A DNA stretch of 53,301 nucleotides from Candidatus Hydrogenedentota bacterium. Lineage in GTDB: Bacteria > Hydrogenedentota > Hydrogenedentia > Hydrogenedentales > SLHB01. This document shows, piece by piece, positions 28,815-37,831 of the stretch. The notes beneath the pieces were generated by a model. It was given only the letters and a program-made list of their open reading frames with translations, searched no databases and had not been told where the DNA came from. The stretch spans positions 1-53,301 of the forward strand of contig JACRLJ010000115.1 of the NCBI GenBank assembly GCA_016215105.1. Reading direction: 5' to 3'. Numbering within the stretch: position 1 is the first letter of the stretch; each line of letters opens with the position of its first letter. Position numbers and translations under genes: made by a program.

Positions 28815-29544
28815 TAGCAGACGCGGATTCACGCTCATCGAATTGCTCGTCGCCGTGACGCTGCTCAGTATCGTTATGGCGGCGGTGTACTCGGCGTTCA
28901 GTTCAACGATCCTGCTCTGGAAACGAGGAGACACCAACGTCGAGACCTACCAGGATGCTCGGACGTCCATGGGCCTGCTGGTCCGCGAACTCCAAAACGT
29001 CGTGTCGGGCAGCGAGTACCTCTTCTCCGGCACGAAGGACTCGCTGACGTTCTTCGCGGCAATACCCCCAATGGAAGTGGACGATGGCGAATACACCCGG
29101 CTGGCCCAAGTTACCTATCGCCTCAAGCAGGATACCAAGCAACGGGCTTGGACCTTGGTGCGTGAAGAGGCGCTTGTCGAGGGGATACTGCCCCTGGCCT
29201 CCAAGACGACTGGAAAAGTGGATACCGACGCCCTGAGGCTGGGCAATGAACACACGTTCGACCTGGCGTCCAAAGTGCGGGGATTCGCTCTCACCTATCT
29301 TTGGCTGCAGCCGGTAAAGGCGGATGCCCTGGCGCCCGGAGCCCTCAAGCCGCCACCAGTGCTTGTCGAGCGAGAAGAGAACCCGCTCGGAGCGGGTTTG
29401 CCCCAAGGTATACGCGTAACACTGACGTATTCTGACGATACCGCACCCGAAGGACAGACCTCCTTCTCGGAGTTGGTGGCGTTTTCGACCACGACGACGG
29501 CCCTCGACACAAACGGAAAGCCCGTCCTGGAGGGCGCGAAATGA
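28792..29544 (+). CDS. gspJ: Minor pseudopilin (GspJ-like)
   Basis: The 250-residue precursor has a basic leader (MRRQPRHNSRRG) then FTLIELLVAVTLLSIVMAAVYSAF, the prepilin helix with Glu at +5. The head domain has the GspJ-like LLVRELQNVVSGSEYLFSG and FALTYLWLQP segments. AGGAG lies 10 bases before the ATG at 28792. It overlaps gspI by 23 bases and is followed by a four-base overlap with gspK. Confidence 0.85.
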   Translation: MRRQPRHNSRRGFTLIELLVAVTLLSIVMAAVYSAFSSTILLWKRGDTNVETYQDARTSMGLLVRELQNVVSGSEYLFSGTKDSLTFFAAIPPMEVDDGEYTRLAQVTYRLKQDTKQRAWTLVREEALVEGILPLASKTTGKVDTDALRLGNEHTFDLASKVRGFALTYLWLQPVKADALAPGALKPPPVLVEREENPLGAGLPQGIRVTLTYSDDTAPEGQTSFSELVAFSTTTTALDTNGKPVLEGAK

Positions 29545-30482
29545 CGCCGCGAAAGGATGGCTTTGTACTCGTTTGCGTGCTGTGGGTGTTGGTTGTCTTG
29601 ACCATCATTACCGTAAGCTTCGGACGCAAGGCCGTGTTGGAGCGGCGGGCCGCGGCCTACGCGCTGGACCACGACCAGGCGCTGAATATGGCGCGGGGAG
29701 CCGTGCAGCGCGGGATGGTGGAACTGTGCAACAAAGCGCATAAGGACGTGGCGCTGAACCCAGCCCAACGGGGTTCCTACACCGGCCTTGACCAAAGCTG
29801 GCGCATTCATCCGACACTGACGGAAGAGGGATATCTCACGATCGAGGAGCCGGGAAACGGCGACACCGTCACCTATATCATTCGGGATGAATCGAGCCGC
29901 ATCAGCGTCAACCGCGCCCCCAAGGAAATTCTCGATAAGATCGAGGGACTCGGCGTGCGCGGAGCGGAACAAATCGTATCGCTGCGCGGAATATCGGGCG
30001 ATCCCAAGCCTCGGGAACCTTTCCTGATTCTGGAGCAGGTACTCGAGTTGGACGGGGTGGATAAGGACGCATGGACGGGGAGCGAAGACAAGCCAGGACT
30101 TCGCGGCCTGCTCACGTGCTGGGGTAGCGGCAAAATCAATGTCAACACCGCGTCGCGCCAAGTGCTTGAACACATTCCGGATATGGCGCCGGGAGTTGTC
30201 GACGCGATTCTGGCCTACCGATCAGGATCGGACGGACAACCGGAGACGAACGACGATCGGGCGTTCTCCTCCGTGGCGGACCTCATCGAGAAGACCCAAT
30301 TGGACGCAAGCCTATTGGGGCCCGTAGCAAAGTTTTGCACGTTAGATTCGCAGTTCTTTACAATCACCGGGCTCGCGACGCAGCGCCAAGGCAAAATCCG
30401 CGCCGTTTGCGAGGCGACAGTGGAAATTCGAAACGGCGTAAGCCGCATTCTTCAGTGGCGGGAGGACCCGAGTGGCGCGTAA
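29541..30482 (+). CDS. gspK: Type II secretion minor pseudopilin GspK
   Basis: GspK caps the pseudopilus tip. The 313-residue protein begins MTPRKDG-FVLVCVLWVLVVLTIITVSF, a prepilin-like helix that lacks the Glu at +5, as is usual for GspK. Helix-hairpin-helix-like segments follow: SVNRAPKEILDKIEGLGVRGAEQIV and VNTASRQVLEHIPDMAPGVVDAIL. Both are hallmarks of the T2SSK SAM-like region. The start overlaps gspJ by four bases and its end overlaps the next gene by 11 bases. Confidence 0.9.
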   Translation: MTPRKDGFVLVCVLWVLVVLTIITVSFGRKAVLERRAAAYALDHDQALNMARGAVQRGMVELCNKAHKDVALNPAQRGSYTGLDQSWRIHPTLTEEGYLTIEEPGNGDTVTYIIRDESSRISVNRAPKEILDKIEGLGVRGAEQIVSLRGISGDPKPREPFLILEQVLELDGVDKDAWTGSEDKPGLRGLLTCWGSGKINVNTASRQVLEHIPDMAPGVVDAILAYRSGSDGQPETNDDRAFSSVADLIEKTQLDASLLGPVAKFCTLDSQFFTITGLATQRQGKIRAVCEATVEIRNGVSRILQWREDPSGA

Positions 30483-31956
30483 GGCCCAGAGTATACAAGT
30501 ACTGCAGATCGACGATCGGGCGATTAGCTGCCTTCGCGCGCTCCCATCATCGAGTGGCGTGGCCGTGGCCGAGTTCCTGCAAGAGCGGGGGAGTTGGAGC
30601 CAAGAAGACGGCTCGCTCCAGCGCGCCCTCGCGGATTTCGCCTCGCGTCACAATCTGGCCGGAAAGCCTCTCTATACCGTTCTTCCACGCCACGAAATGA
30701 CAGTGCGCATTCTCGCGCTGCCGTCCCACGACACGTCGGAAATCGCAAACATGGTTCGGTTTAGCGCGGAGGAGTTCGTTCCATATGCGCTGGAAGATTT
30801 GGTAATCGACCAATGCATTGTGGCGCCGCTGCCGGACGGCCACTCGCGCGTCCTGACCGTGCTGGCCCACAAGGACATCATTGACGCTCACCTGAGCCTG
30901 CTGCGTGGCGCTGGACTTGAACCCGACGACGTGCTCCTGAGCACCGCGTGTATCGCTACGGCGGCCGCCGCCGCGCAGATCGGAGCCACCGAGCGCTGCG
31001 CCATCGTAAGTCTGGCGGCATCGGGTTGGGAAGTGTTGGCGCTGAACGGCATCAGGCTCGACTATACCCGTGGTATCGCATCGCCTCAGGATTGGGAGCA
31101 AACGGGGGACACGGCCCGTGCTGGTTTGGACGAACTCGCCACCGAAATCCGGGCGTCACTTTCGGCCTATCGCCGCGAGAGCGAAGACGCCCATGGCGCG
31201 GAAGCGCTCTACTTCTGCTCCGAATGGGCCCCGGTCGCCTCGATTAGCGAAGCGATAGCGCACGAGGTCAATCTGCCATGTTCGCCGGCCTCCTTTGCGA
31301 AGAAATTGGCGACGCAAGGCAAAGAACTGCTAACAACGCTGCCTTTGGGTTTGCTGGGCGGCGCTCTTGTCGCGCAAGGGCGTTCTCCAATAGCGATAAG
31401 CTTGCTGCCGAAGTCCGTCGGAGAAGCCCGCAGCAACGCCGCCGCGCGGCGGCGTGCGGTGTCGGCCGGCGTGCTCGCGGCGATTGTCGCCGTGGGTTTG
31501 GGCCTGCTCTACGCCCAGGCCGTCTTCCAGCGAAAGGCTTACCTGGCCCAGTTGGAAACCCGGATCGCACAAATCCGCGACGTGGCAAGTGGCGTATCCG
31601 CCAAACAGAAGCAGTTGAAACTGGTGCAGAGCCATCTGGACCGGTCAGGCGGTGTCCTGGACCTGCTCGCGACCTTCTCGGACTTGGCCCCGCCAATGGG
31701 TATGAACATCTCCCGCGTCGTCTATAAGCGAGGCGATAATTTCACCGTTGAAGGCCGTAGCGAAACAAAGGAGAGCGTCAACCAGCTCGCGGATGAGTTA
31801 CGCAAGTCCGGCGTTCCCAATCTCGAGCAAACGATCAGCGGAACGCTGAAATCGGTCGAGGAGCGCGGAAGGGCGGTCTGGCAGTACGAGCTTATCAGCA
31901 AGTTCCCCGCCAGCGAAACCGTCGAAGAAGAATCGCCCGAGGATACGGCCCAGTGA
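30472..31956 (+). CDS. GspL-like protein (PilM-like ATPase fold fused to PilN-like membrane part)
   Basis: The 494-residue protein joins two pieces that are separate genes in type IV pilus systems. Residues about 1-320 resemble the actin-like PilM fold (YTVLPRHEMTVRILALPSHD, EIANMVRFSAEEFVPYALED, CAIVSLAASGWEVLALNG). A transmembrane helix at about 326-345 (VSAGVLAAIVAVGLGLLYAQA) and a coiled-coil plus small domain (ISRVVYKRGDNFTVEGRSETKESVN) look like PilN/GspL. It links the cytoplasmic ATPase to the inner-membrane complex. The GTG at 30472 has GGGAGG upstream and overlaps gspK by 11 bases. Confidence 0.8.
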   Translation: MARKAQSIQVLQIDDRAISCLRALPSSSGVAVAEFLQERGSWSQEDGSLQRALADFASRHNLAGKPLYTVLPRHEMTVRILALPSHDTSEIANMVRFSAEEFVPYALEDLVIDQCIVAPLPDGHSRVLTVLAHKDIIDAHLSLLRGAGLEPDDVLLSTACIATAAAAAQIGATERCAIVSLAASGWEVLALNGIRLDYTRGIASPQDWEQTGDTARAGLDELATEIRASLSAYRRESEDAHGAEALYFCSEWAPVASISEAIAHEVNLPCSPASFAKKLATQGKELLTTLPLGLLGGALVAQGRSPIAISLLPKSVGEARSNAAARRRAVSAGVLAAIVAVGLGLLYAQAVFQRKAYLAQLETRIAQIRDVASGVSAKQKQLKLVQSHLDRSGGVLDLLATFSDLAPPMGMNISRVVYKRGDNFTVEGRSETKESVNQLADELRKSGVPNLEQTISGTLKSVEERGRAVWQYELISKFPASETVEEESPEDTAQ

Positions 31957-33023
31957 ACGCCTTCTGGAAATCGCGCAGCGTCAACGAGCGCCGGCTCGCC
32001 CTAGTAGCCTTGGGTCTTGTCGTCCTTTTCCTCGCCTACCTCGTCGGCGGGCCCGCGTTCCGGAATCTCGCGGACCTCGAACGCCAAATCGAACAACGTG
32101 AACAAGACCTTATCACGGACACCGAGTTAGCGGCGCACAGCGAGATCGTGGATCGCGAATTCGCCAAGATCGCCTCCGAGCATTCGAGTAAATGGACCAA
32201 ACAGGAAATTCACGATCGGCTGCGGCAGGAAATTGACCGTTTGGCGCAGCAAGGACCGAGTGGGGGAAACGGGCCACTGGTGCGGATTCCCGTGATTCCT
32301 CCTGGAAAGCTGACTGAAGGCGGTAAGGACGTTCGTGAGTACCAGCTCACCTTCAAACTGGCGCCCGCGTCTATCGGCGCGGTCACCGAATACCTCAAAC
32401 GGCTTCACGAAAGCCCGCAGGCCTTGCGCGTCGATGGACTCGAATTGACGCGCATTCCGGATATGGGACAGGTCATCGCGCAGTTGGACGTCACACGAAC
32501 CGTGGTGAGCGGCGTCGCGGACGCCGCCGTCGCCAAGGCCGTCACTACCGCGGCCTCTACGACGCAGACCAACCTGATTCGAAATGGTAGCTTCGAGCAG
32601 GCGCCAAAAGCCCCTAACGTAGTCAACGAATGGGATGTCTCCGGTTGCACGGCAAGTCCGTCAAAAGAATTCGCATCGGACGGTTCTTCTTCGCTCGCTA
32701 TCAGCGGAACACAAACCGGCGGCGCGGTGTCGCAAAAACTCGAGTTGGAAGCCGGCGCAACCTATGAAGTGCGGATGGACGCTCTCGTCAAGATTGGTTC
32801 CGCCATCCGCGCCGGTGTCGCGGACGCCACCGGAAAAGGTGTTCTTGAAGGAGCCGTCACCCTTTCCGCGGATGGAACGGCGCGGGGATACATATATCGT
32901 TTCACCGCGCCGGGAACCGCTGGGACACCGGCGACTGTACGGGTTCCGTACATCGAACTGCCTCAGGGGCAACCGTATGAGGTATACGTGGATAACGTTC
33001 AACTCAGAAAGGTCTCGGAATAG
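31953..33023 (+). CDS. GspM/PilO-like protein with a C-terminal carbohydrate-binding-like domain
   Basis: The 356-residue inner-membrane protein has one N-terminal helix (RRLALVALGLVVLFLAYLVGG), a coiled-coil (LADLERQIEQREQDLITDTE) and a PilO/GspM-like ferredoxin-fold part (YQLTFKLAPASIGAVTEYLKRLHESP). From about residue 205 there is a galactose-binding-like jelly-roll (NLIRNGSFEQAPKAPNVVNEWDV to VPYIELPQGQPYEVYVDNVQLRKV). N-G-S-F-E followed by a late V-Y-V-D-N-V-Q pair is the signature of CBM4/9-type domains. That domain is not a normal part of PilO or GspM. The start is GTG, overlapping the previous stop by four bases. Confidence 0.75.
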   Translation: MNAFWKSRSVNERRLALVALGLVVLFLAYLVGGPAFRNLADLERQIEQREQDLITDTELAAHSEIVDREFAKIASEHSSKWTKQEIHDRLRQEIDRLAQQGPSGGNGPLVRIPVIPPGKLTEGGKDVREYQLTFKLAPASIGAVTEYLKRLHESPQALRVDGLELTRIPDMGQVIAQLDVTRTVVSGVADAAVAKAVTTAASTTQTNLIRNGSFEQAPKAPNVVNEWDVSGCTASPSKEFASDGSSSLAISGTQTGGAVSQKLELEAGATYEVRMDALVKIGSAIRAGVADATGKGVLEGAVTLSADGTARGYIYRFTAPGTAGTPATVRVPYIELPQGQPYEVYVDNVQLRKVSE

Positions 33024-33026
33024 CCC

Positions 33027-33494
33027 ATGAACCGGCAGATACTGATCGTCTGGATTTGTGCGGCGTCCGTGTTCGCGTTAGCGCTGGTCTACGGATTTGT
33101 CCGCAATCCCGCGGCAGCCCACAGCGCCTGGTTGACGCAGCGTCTCGAGGACACGACGGTGCTCCCCGTGGATACCGGCCCCGCGGAGCTCGATATCGCC
33201 CGCCTTCCCAAAGCCATTGCCGCGAAACCCAATCTCTGGCAAGACCTGGTGGCGACCCCGCCACCCGTCGCGGCCGCGCCAGACCTGAAAAAAATGCTGG
33301 AAGGTGTAACCGCCACGCGCCAACAGGTCGGCGAAAAGGTCAAACTTATATCGAACGCGAAAAAGTCCAGTGAATACGTGGCGCAAGGCGATACCTACAA
33401 CGGTCTGGTCGTAAAGTCGATTACCGTCAAAGAGGTGATCTTCTCCTTGATTCAGGCCAGCCAAGAGTACACACTAGGCCTGCCGCGTGAGTAA
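33027..33494 (+). CDS. Small inner-membrane secretion protein (GspC/PilP-like position)
   Basis: The 155-residue protein has an N-terminal membrane helix (ILIVWICAASVFALALVYGFV), a Pro/Ala-rich linker, and a C-terminal segment (LISNAKKSSEYVAQGDTYNGLVVKSITVKEVIFS). The last part resembles the homology-region fold of GspC or PilP (about one small beta domain). Placed directly before the secretin gene, it is likely the periplasmic link between the inner-membrane complex and the secretin. Sequence support for GspC itself is weak; the assignment rests mostly on position and topology. It begins 3 bases after the preceding stop. Confidence 0.6.
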   Translation: MNRQILIVWICAASVFALALVYGFVRNPAAAHSAWLTQRLEDTTVLPVDTGPAELDIARLPKAIAAKPNLWQDLVATPPPVAAAPDLKKMLEGVTATRQQVGEKVKLISNAKKSSEYVAQGDTYNGLVVKSITVKEVIFSLIQASQEYTLGLPRE

Positions 33495-33535
33495 ACAGGC
33501 AGCGGCGCCGGCAACGGCAATGTCTACTTTGTGTG

Positions 33536-36088
33536 ATGGAGTTTCGTTTAGTGAATAGCGGGACGGGCGCGTGGAGAGCGATGACTACAAGTTTTGCCAA
33601 GAACAGACTATCTCGTGGACTGCGGGGACCTGTAAAGACCATGCGGCGTAGCGCAATTCTCACGCTCGCAATTGCGGCCGGGGCGTTCGGTTTCCTCGGC
33701 GCCGCAGCGCGTGCGCAAAACGCTACCACACCCACCGGACCGCAGCCGACGCCGGGACCAAACGGTATCTTCGTCGAACAGACTGAGAACGCGCCGGACA
33801 ATCTGGACGGCGCCTCGAAAAAGAATGAAGGCGGACTGCAAGCGGATTCCGCCGCAGGAGCGAATGAAAACGCCCTCAAGCGCAAGACCGAAGTCGAGCC
33901 AAAGTCGGCTAAGAAACCGGGCGGCGAAGGCATACGCGCCATCAAGGCCGGTCCAAGCCGGGGAGCCACCGCGCAAGGACACGGGCCGTTTGAACCCGCG
34001 CTAAAGAACCCCATCGAATACGGCGATCCGCCCCCCGAGGGAGGCGAACTGCTGACGAACCCCGGCGCCGGCGCTCCGATGGCGGTAACGGAACTCCTCG
34101 ATCAGATGGTGACCGCAACGGGCTGGAATGTGGTCACCTCTCCAAAAATCGAGGGAAAAACCGTTCGATTCTGGATTAACAAAGTCACTCCTCAGCAGGC
34201 CTTGGAGATTCTCAAATTCAACGGCATCTATTACCACTACTCAAACGAAACCAAATACCTCTACGTGTCCACCGTCGAGGAGTATCTGGACGGCGAGTTC
34301 GGAGGAATCAAGGAATCCGATTTCACTATCAAGTATGCCGATGTCGCCGACATGGAGACGATCCTCACGTCGCTGCTCTCTCCGGGCGGACGCATCGTTT
34401 CCGATCCCCGCACCGCGCACATCCTCGTCTGGGACACCAAAGACAATATCGATCAGATGAAGAAGACCGTCGCACGCCTCGACGTGCCTCTGCAGCCCAA
34501 GGTGTTTCAACTGAAGTACGTCAATGCCGACGCCCTCCTCGAAAGCATTCAGAGTCTGCTTACCGAACGGGGCCTGGCCCAGGCCGACCCGCGCGCGAAT
34601 GCGCTCGTAGTGACCGATCTGCCCGCCCGCATCGAGCAAATCGGCCAGATGATCGCATCGCTGGATAAGAAACTCGAAACGCGTACGTGGACCTTGAGCT
34701 ACCTTGATCCCAAGGACGTAGCCGAGCGCATCGAAAGCCTGGTGCCCGAAGAAATGGGCGCGATCTCTCTGGATAAAATCCGCCATCAATTGAGCATAAC
34801 GGCGATTCCCGCGCGACTCGACGAAATCGGCGATTTGATCAAGACGTGGGACGTCAAACCCTTGCAGGTCCAAATCGAGGCGTATCTCGTGTCGGCGGGG
34901 GTCACCGTCGCGCGCAATCTCGGAATTGACTGGTCGTACCTCGGGGACAAAGACGGCAAACCGTTCGGCATTCAAATTGGCGCCAACAGACCGGACTACA
35001 ACGCGCAGCCCACCGGAACCGGACAGCGGCTCACCATCGGAAGCGTGCCGTATCAAGTTCCGATGTTCTACCCATGGACAAGCTCAGCGGTCCGTGATAT
35101 CGCGGGAAATCTCGTGCCTAGCCCCAATTTCAAAGGCAACCAAGTCGGTGTCGTTCTCGACTACCTCGACACGCACGGCGATATTCGCGTCCTCTCTCGT
35201 CCAAGGGTCACCGTGGAAGACGGTGAACAGGCAACCTTTGAGAACACGACGGATCGTCCCTATCAGCAGGGCGGATACTCGCAATATGGCGGCGCCACTT
35301 CCGTCACGGATCCAAACTTCAATAGGGTGATCCCATTGCAGGTCGAGTTCATCAAGGTCGGCACCGTGCTCAAGGTCAAGCCCCGCATCAATGAAGAGGG
35401 CAATATTCTCATGGAGATTTCCGCGGAGGACAGCACCGCGGATAATGTGACGGTCACGACAGGCGATCAAAAGTCTACGGTACCCCAGAAACACCAAAAC
35501 AAGGCGCAGACGAAAGTCCTGACGCATAACGGGGAAACGATTGTGATCGGGGGCATGCGGGCGAGCAGTATCAACGACTCCCTGGACAAAGTCCCGGTGT
35601 TCGGCGACGTGCCATTCCTTGGGCGCCTGTTCAAAAACACCAAGAAGGATCACCAGGATCGTGAGTTGATGATCTTCATCACGGCCACCATCGTCGACGA
35701 ATACACCAAGGCCGAAGCGACCCGCCTCACGAACATCGAACAGGGTGTGACGGAAACGGTCCGCGACTCCGAAAAACCCTTGCTCGAGCGGGTGCAATCG
35801 AATCTCAACAAGAAGAATGAAATTGGAGTGTCCATCGGCCAAGGCGGCGCGATCTATTCAAAGGGTCAGCCGAAAACCATGGATGAATTGAAAGAGGACT
35901 TCGCCAAGGTCGAAAAGCCCAAAGTCACGAAGGTGATTATCCGTACTCATCCGGAAGCGCCGGCGGGGCTGAAGGATCAAGTAGCGCAGTTGGCGAAAGA
36001 CGCCGGGCTCCGCGTCGAGTACGATGACCGCAACGCGCCCTTTGTACCGACTCTTCCCGCGAAGAAGGCCCCCGAAAGCAGGAAGTAG
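33536..36088 (+). CDS. gspD: Type II secretion system secretin GspD
   Basis: GspD forms the outer-membrane channel. A signal peptide is visible from about residue 36 (MRRSAILTLAIAAGAFGFLGAAARAQ). N0/N1-like domains follow (LLDQMVTATGWNVVTSPKIEGKTVRFW, then VTPQQALEILKFNGIYYHY and YADVADMETILTSLLSPGGR). Further N-domains have KYVNADALLESIQSLL. The secretin core has VVLDYLDTHGDIRVLSRPRVTVEDG and GETIVIGGMRASS..VPVFGDVPFLGRLF, typical of the beta-barrel. It has about 850 residues. The start is uncertain: ATGs at 33536, 33581 and 33641 are in frame and none has an ideal ribosome site. The final 80 residues form an added basic domain (VTKVIIRTHPEAPAGLKDQVAQLAKDAGL). Confidence 0.9.
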   Translation: MEFRLVNSGTGAWRAMTTSFAKNRLSRGLRGPVKTMRRSAILTLAIAAGAFGFLGAAARAQNATTPTGPQPTPGPNGIFVEQTENAPDNLDGASKKNEGGLQADSAAGANENALKRKTEVEPKSAKKPGGEGIRAIKAGPSRGATAQGHGPFEPALKNPIEYGDPPPEGGELLTNPGAGAPMAVTELLDQMVTATGWNVVTSPKIEGKTVRFWINKVTPQQALEILKFNGIYYHYSNETKYLYVSTVEEYLDGEFGGIKESDFTIKYADVADMETILTSLLSPGGRIVSDPRTAHILVWDTKDNIDQMKKTVARLDVPLQPKVFQLKYVNADALLESIQSLLTERGLAQADPRANALVVTDLPARIEQIGQMIASLDKKLETRTWTLSYLDPKDVAERIESLVPEEMGAISLDKIRHQLSITAIPARLDEIGDLIKTWDVKPLQVQIEAYLVSAGVTVARNLGIDWSYLGDKDGKPFGIQIGANRPDYNAQPTGTGQRLTIGSVPYQVPMFYPWTSSAVRDIAGNLVPSPNFKGNQVGVVLDYLDTHGDIRVLSRPRVTVEDGEQATFENTTDRPYQQGGYSQYGGATSVTDPNFNRVIPLQVEFIKVGTVLKVKPRINEEGNILMEISAEDSTADNVTVTTGDQKSTVPQKHQNKAQTKVLTHNGETIVIGGMRASSINDSLDKVPVFGDVPFLGRLFKNTKKDHQDRELMIFITATIVDEYTKAEATRLTNIEQGVTETVRDSEKPLLERVQSNLNKKNEIGVSIGQGGAIYSKGQPKTMDELKEDFAKVEKPKVTKVIIRTHPEAPAGLKDQVAQLAKDAGLRVEYDDRNAPFVPTLPAKKAPESRK

Positions 36089-36113
36089 CCCACGGGCCAG
36101 CCGCGCAATCAGT

Positions 36114-36506
36114 CTATCGGCCGTCGCGTCCCGGAGCCGACCCCGCGGCCATAGCGAGGAATACCCACCCGACAAGGAATGCGACGCCGCCGAAAGGCGT
36201 AATCGCGCCGAGCCAGCGCGTCCCCGTAACCGCAAGCAGGTAGAGGCTGCCCGAAAACAACACTATCCCCGTGCCCCACGCGCAACAAGCCCGTGACGCA
36301 TGTCTCGTGCTCCACAGCGACTGTCCCCCGGCCGCCAACGCGAGCATGGCCAGCGCGTGGTACATCTGATACCGCACGCCCGTCTCAAAGACCGTCAACA
36401 TCTCCGGGTCGAGACGTCCTTTGAGCCCGTGAGCGGCAAACGCGCCCAGCGCAACAGCCAACCCGCCCAACACGGCGGCGATTCTAAGGAAACGGGATTG
36501 CGTCAT
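36114..36506 (-). CDS. DUF423 family small membrane protein
   Basis: The 130-residue membrane protein has four hydrophobic helices. The family signature is seen: LRIAAVLGGLAVALGAFAAHGLKGRLDPEML, then YQMYHALAMLALA and GSLYLLAVTG, ending GGVAFLVGWVFLAMA. DUF423 proteins (YgdD-like) have no known function. GGAGGG lies just before the ATG at 36506; a longer frame to 36551 would include that site and is rejected. It is downstream of the terminator of the bacilliredoxin-like gene and converges with gspD. Confidence 0.9.
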   Translation of the reverse strand: MTQSRFLRIAAVLGGLAVALGAFAAHGLKGRLDPEMLTVFETGVRYQMYHALAMLALAAGGQSLWSTRHASRACCAWGTGIVLFSGSLYLLAVTGTRWLGAITPFGGVAFLVGWVFLAMAAGSAPGRDGR

Positions 36507-36526
36507 GCGAACCCTCCTGACTCGTG

Positions 36527-36573
36527 AGCAAAACAACAAAGACGACGCCACAATGTATCACATTGTGGCGTCG
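36527..36573 (-). terminator. Intrinsic terminator of the bacilliredoxin-like gene
   Basis: A perfect 13-base inverted repeat (36543-36555 with 36561-36573) encloses five bases. On the minus strand it is followed by a T-rich tract (36542 down to 36527), fitting an intrinsic terminator for the minus-strand gene at 36604-37116. Confidence 0.7.
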
Positions 36574-36603
36574 GGCACATTTCATCCGGAAATCTGCGGG
36601 GGA

Positions 36604-37116
36604 TCAGTTCCCGCCGTACAACGGCAGCGACGATCCGCACTGCTCGACGAAATAGATCTTCCCAAATTCATCCGCGGGAATGGATGGACCTTGCCGAGTA
36701 CAGTGACCATTGAACACCGCGATGAGATTATTGGAGATATCGACCGCGGTCATTCGCTCGATGTGCGAGCGCTGCAACGCGTGGAGTATCTTCCCGTCCT
36801 TGAACAGAACGATATTCGGCGACGAGGGCTGGAAGTTAAAGTACGCGCGGGCGCGCTGGACGGCTTCGGTATCCATTCCGGCGAACACGGTCACCAGCTC
36901 GTCCGGAATGACCTCATTTTGCAGCGCCAGTCCAACGCCCGGACGGCAATTCCCGGCGGCGCATCCACACACCGAATTCAGCACCAGAAGCGTGGTGCCC
37001 TGCTTCTTGGACAGAACGGCGTCCACTTCTTCTGGGGTGGTCAAAGGCCGGACGCCGAGATTGGCCAATTCCTCCCACATAGGCCGTACGGCTTCAGGAT
37101 CGTAGACAGGGGGCAT
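36604..37116 (-). CDS. BrxA/BrxB (YphP/YqiW) family bacilliredoxin-like protein
   Basis: The 170-residue thioredoxin-fold protein has the diagnostic CGC motif (NSVCGCAAGNCRPG), and its later segments VTVFAGMDTEAVQRARAYF, PSSPNIVLFKDG and HALQRSHIERM match the family. In Firmicutes these enzymes remove bacillithiol from mixed disulfides. Whether this organism makes bacillithiol is not shown here, so a general disulfide reductase role is safer. GAGGAG lies about 9 bases before the ATG at 37116. It is followed by a strong terminator and is monocistronic. Confidence 0.88.
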   Translation of the reverse strand: MPPVYDPEAVRPMWEELANLGVRPLTTPEEVDAVLSKKQGTTLLVLNSVCGCAAGNCRPGVGLALQNEVIPDELVTVFAGMDTEAVQRARAYFNFQPSSPNIVLFKDGKILHALQRSHIERMTAVDISNNLIAVFNGHCTRQGPSIPADEFGKIYFVEQCGSSLPLYGGN

Positions 37117-37408
37117 TGTGGATCTCCTCAATGTGATAGTGGGGATATCGTGTTTCGTTCGAGTTGCCCGGCGCGAAGCTCCATCGGGCCGCGCCAAGCT
37201 AACCCAATAAACAATGCGAAGTTAGGCGCTATTCCCGCCGCGCACCCGCCGTGAGCGCGGAATACGCTTGGAAGACTAAGACGCAGTCCGCGGAAGTTCA
37301 TCTCATTGAATCCGAGCGGCGTACTTGTGCATACTCACCCCCGCAGATGAGTGTGTCACAGGACAACTCCAACCATTTGGCCACGGACGAAAATCAAAGG
37401 AACGAACT
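37117..37408. other. Divergent intergenic region
   Basis: About 290 bases between the divergent bacilliredoxin-like and cytochrome lipoprotein genes. No convincing promoter hexamer pair or repeat was recognised. Confidence 0.4.
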
Positions 37409-37816
37409 ATGCCCAATACCATCCTTGTAGCGGTCACGGCGTTTCTTCTGGCGGCATCAACCGTTGGATGCGCCGGGAAATCCGGCTCCGACAGCAAAGA
37501 CCCGGCGCCGGCGCCGAGCCAGACGGCCCCCGCCACCATCGCGTTTGCCAGCGCAGTCAAACCGATTCTGGATGCGCGGTGCGGCCAATGTCACGCGCAG
37601 GATATGAAGGGAGGCTTCTCAATCCAGTCCCTTGACACCGTGCTAAAAGGCGGCAAGTCCGGCCCGGCCATCGCGCCCGGCGCCGCGGAAGGCAGCTTGC
37701 TCTACAGGATGGTCACCGGAAAACCCGGCGTGAAACACATGCCGCAAAAGGGTGAGCCACTCGCCGAAGCGCAACTCGCGGTCATCAAGTCATGGATTGA
37801 CGGCGGCGCGAAGTAG
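37409..37816 (+). CDS. Small cytochrome c-type lipoprotein
   Basis: The 135-residue precursor has a lipoprotein signal peptide ending in a cysteine (LLAASTVGC), so it would be anchored to a membrane. A CxxCH haem motif (CGQCH, in LDARCGQCHAQDMKGG) with Met downstream (KHMPQKGEPL) makes a planctomycete-type small cytochrome c domain. It probably carries electrons in the periplasm; the partner is unknown. AAAGGA lies before the ATG at 37409. It converges with the ThuA-like gene over 15 bases. Confidence 0.8.
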   Translation: MPNTILVAVTAFLLAASTVGCAGKSGSDSKDPAPAPSQTAPATIAFASAVKPILDARCGQCHAQDMKGGFSIQSLDTVLKGGKSGPAIAPGAAEGSLLYRMVTGKPGVKHMPQKGEPLAEAQLAVIKSWIDGGAK

Positions 37817-37831
37817 TCTGAACCGCGCAGC

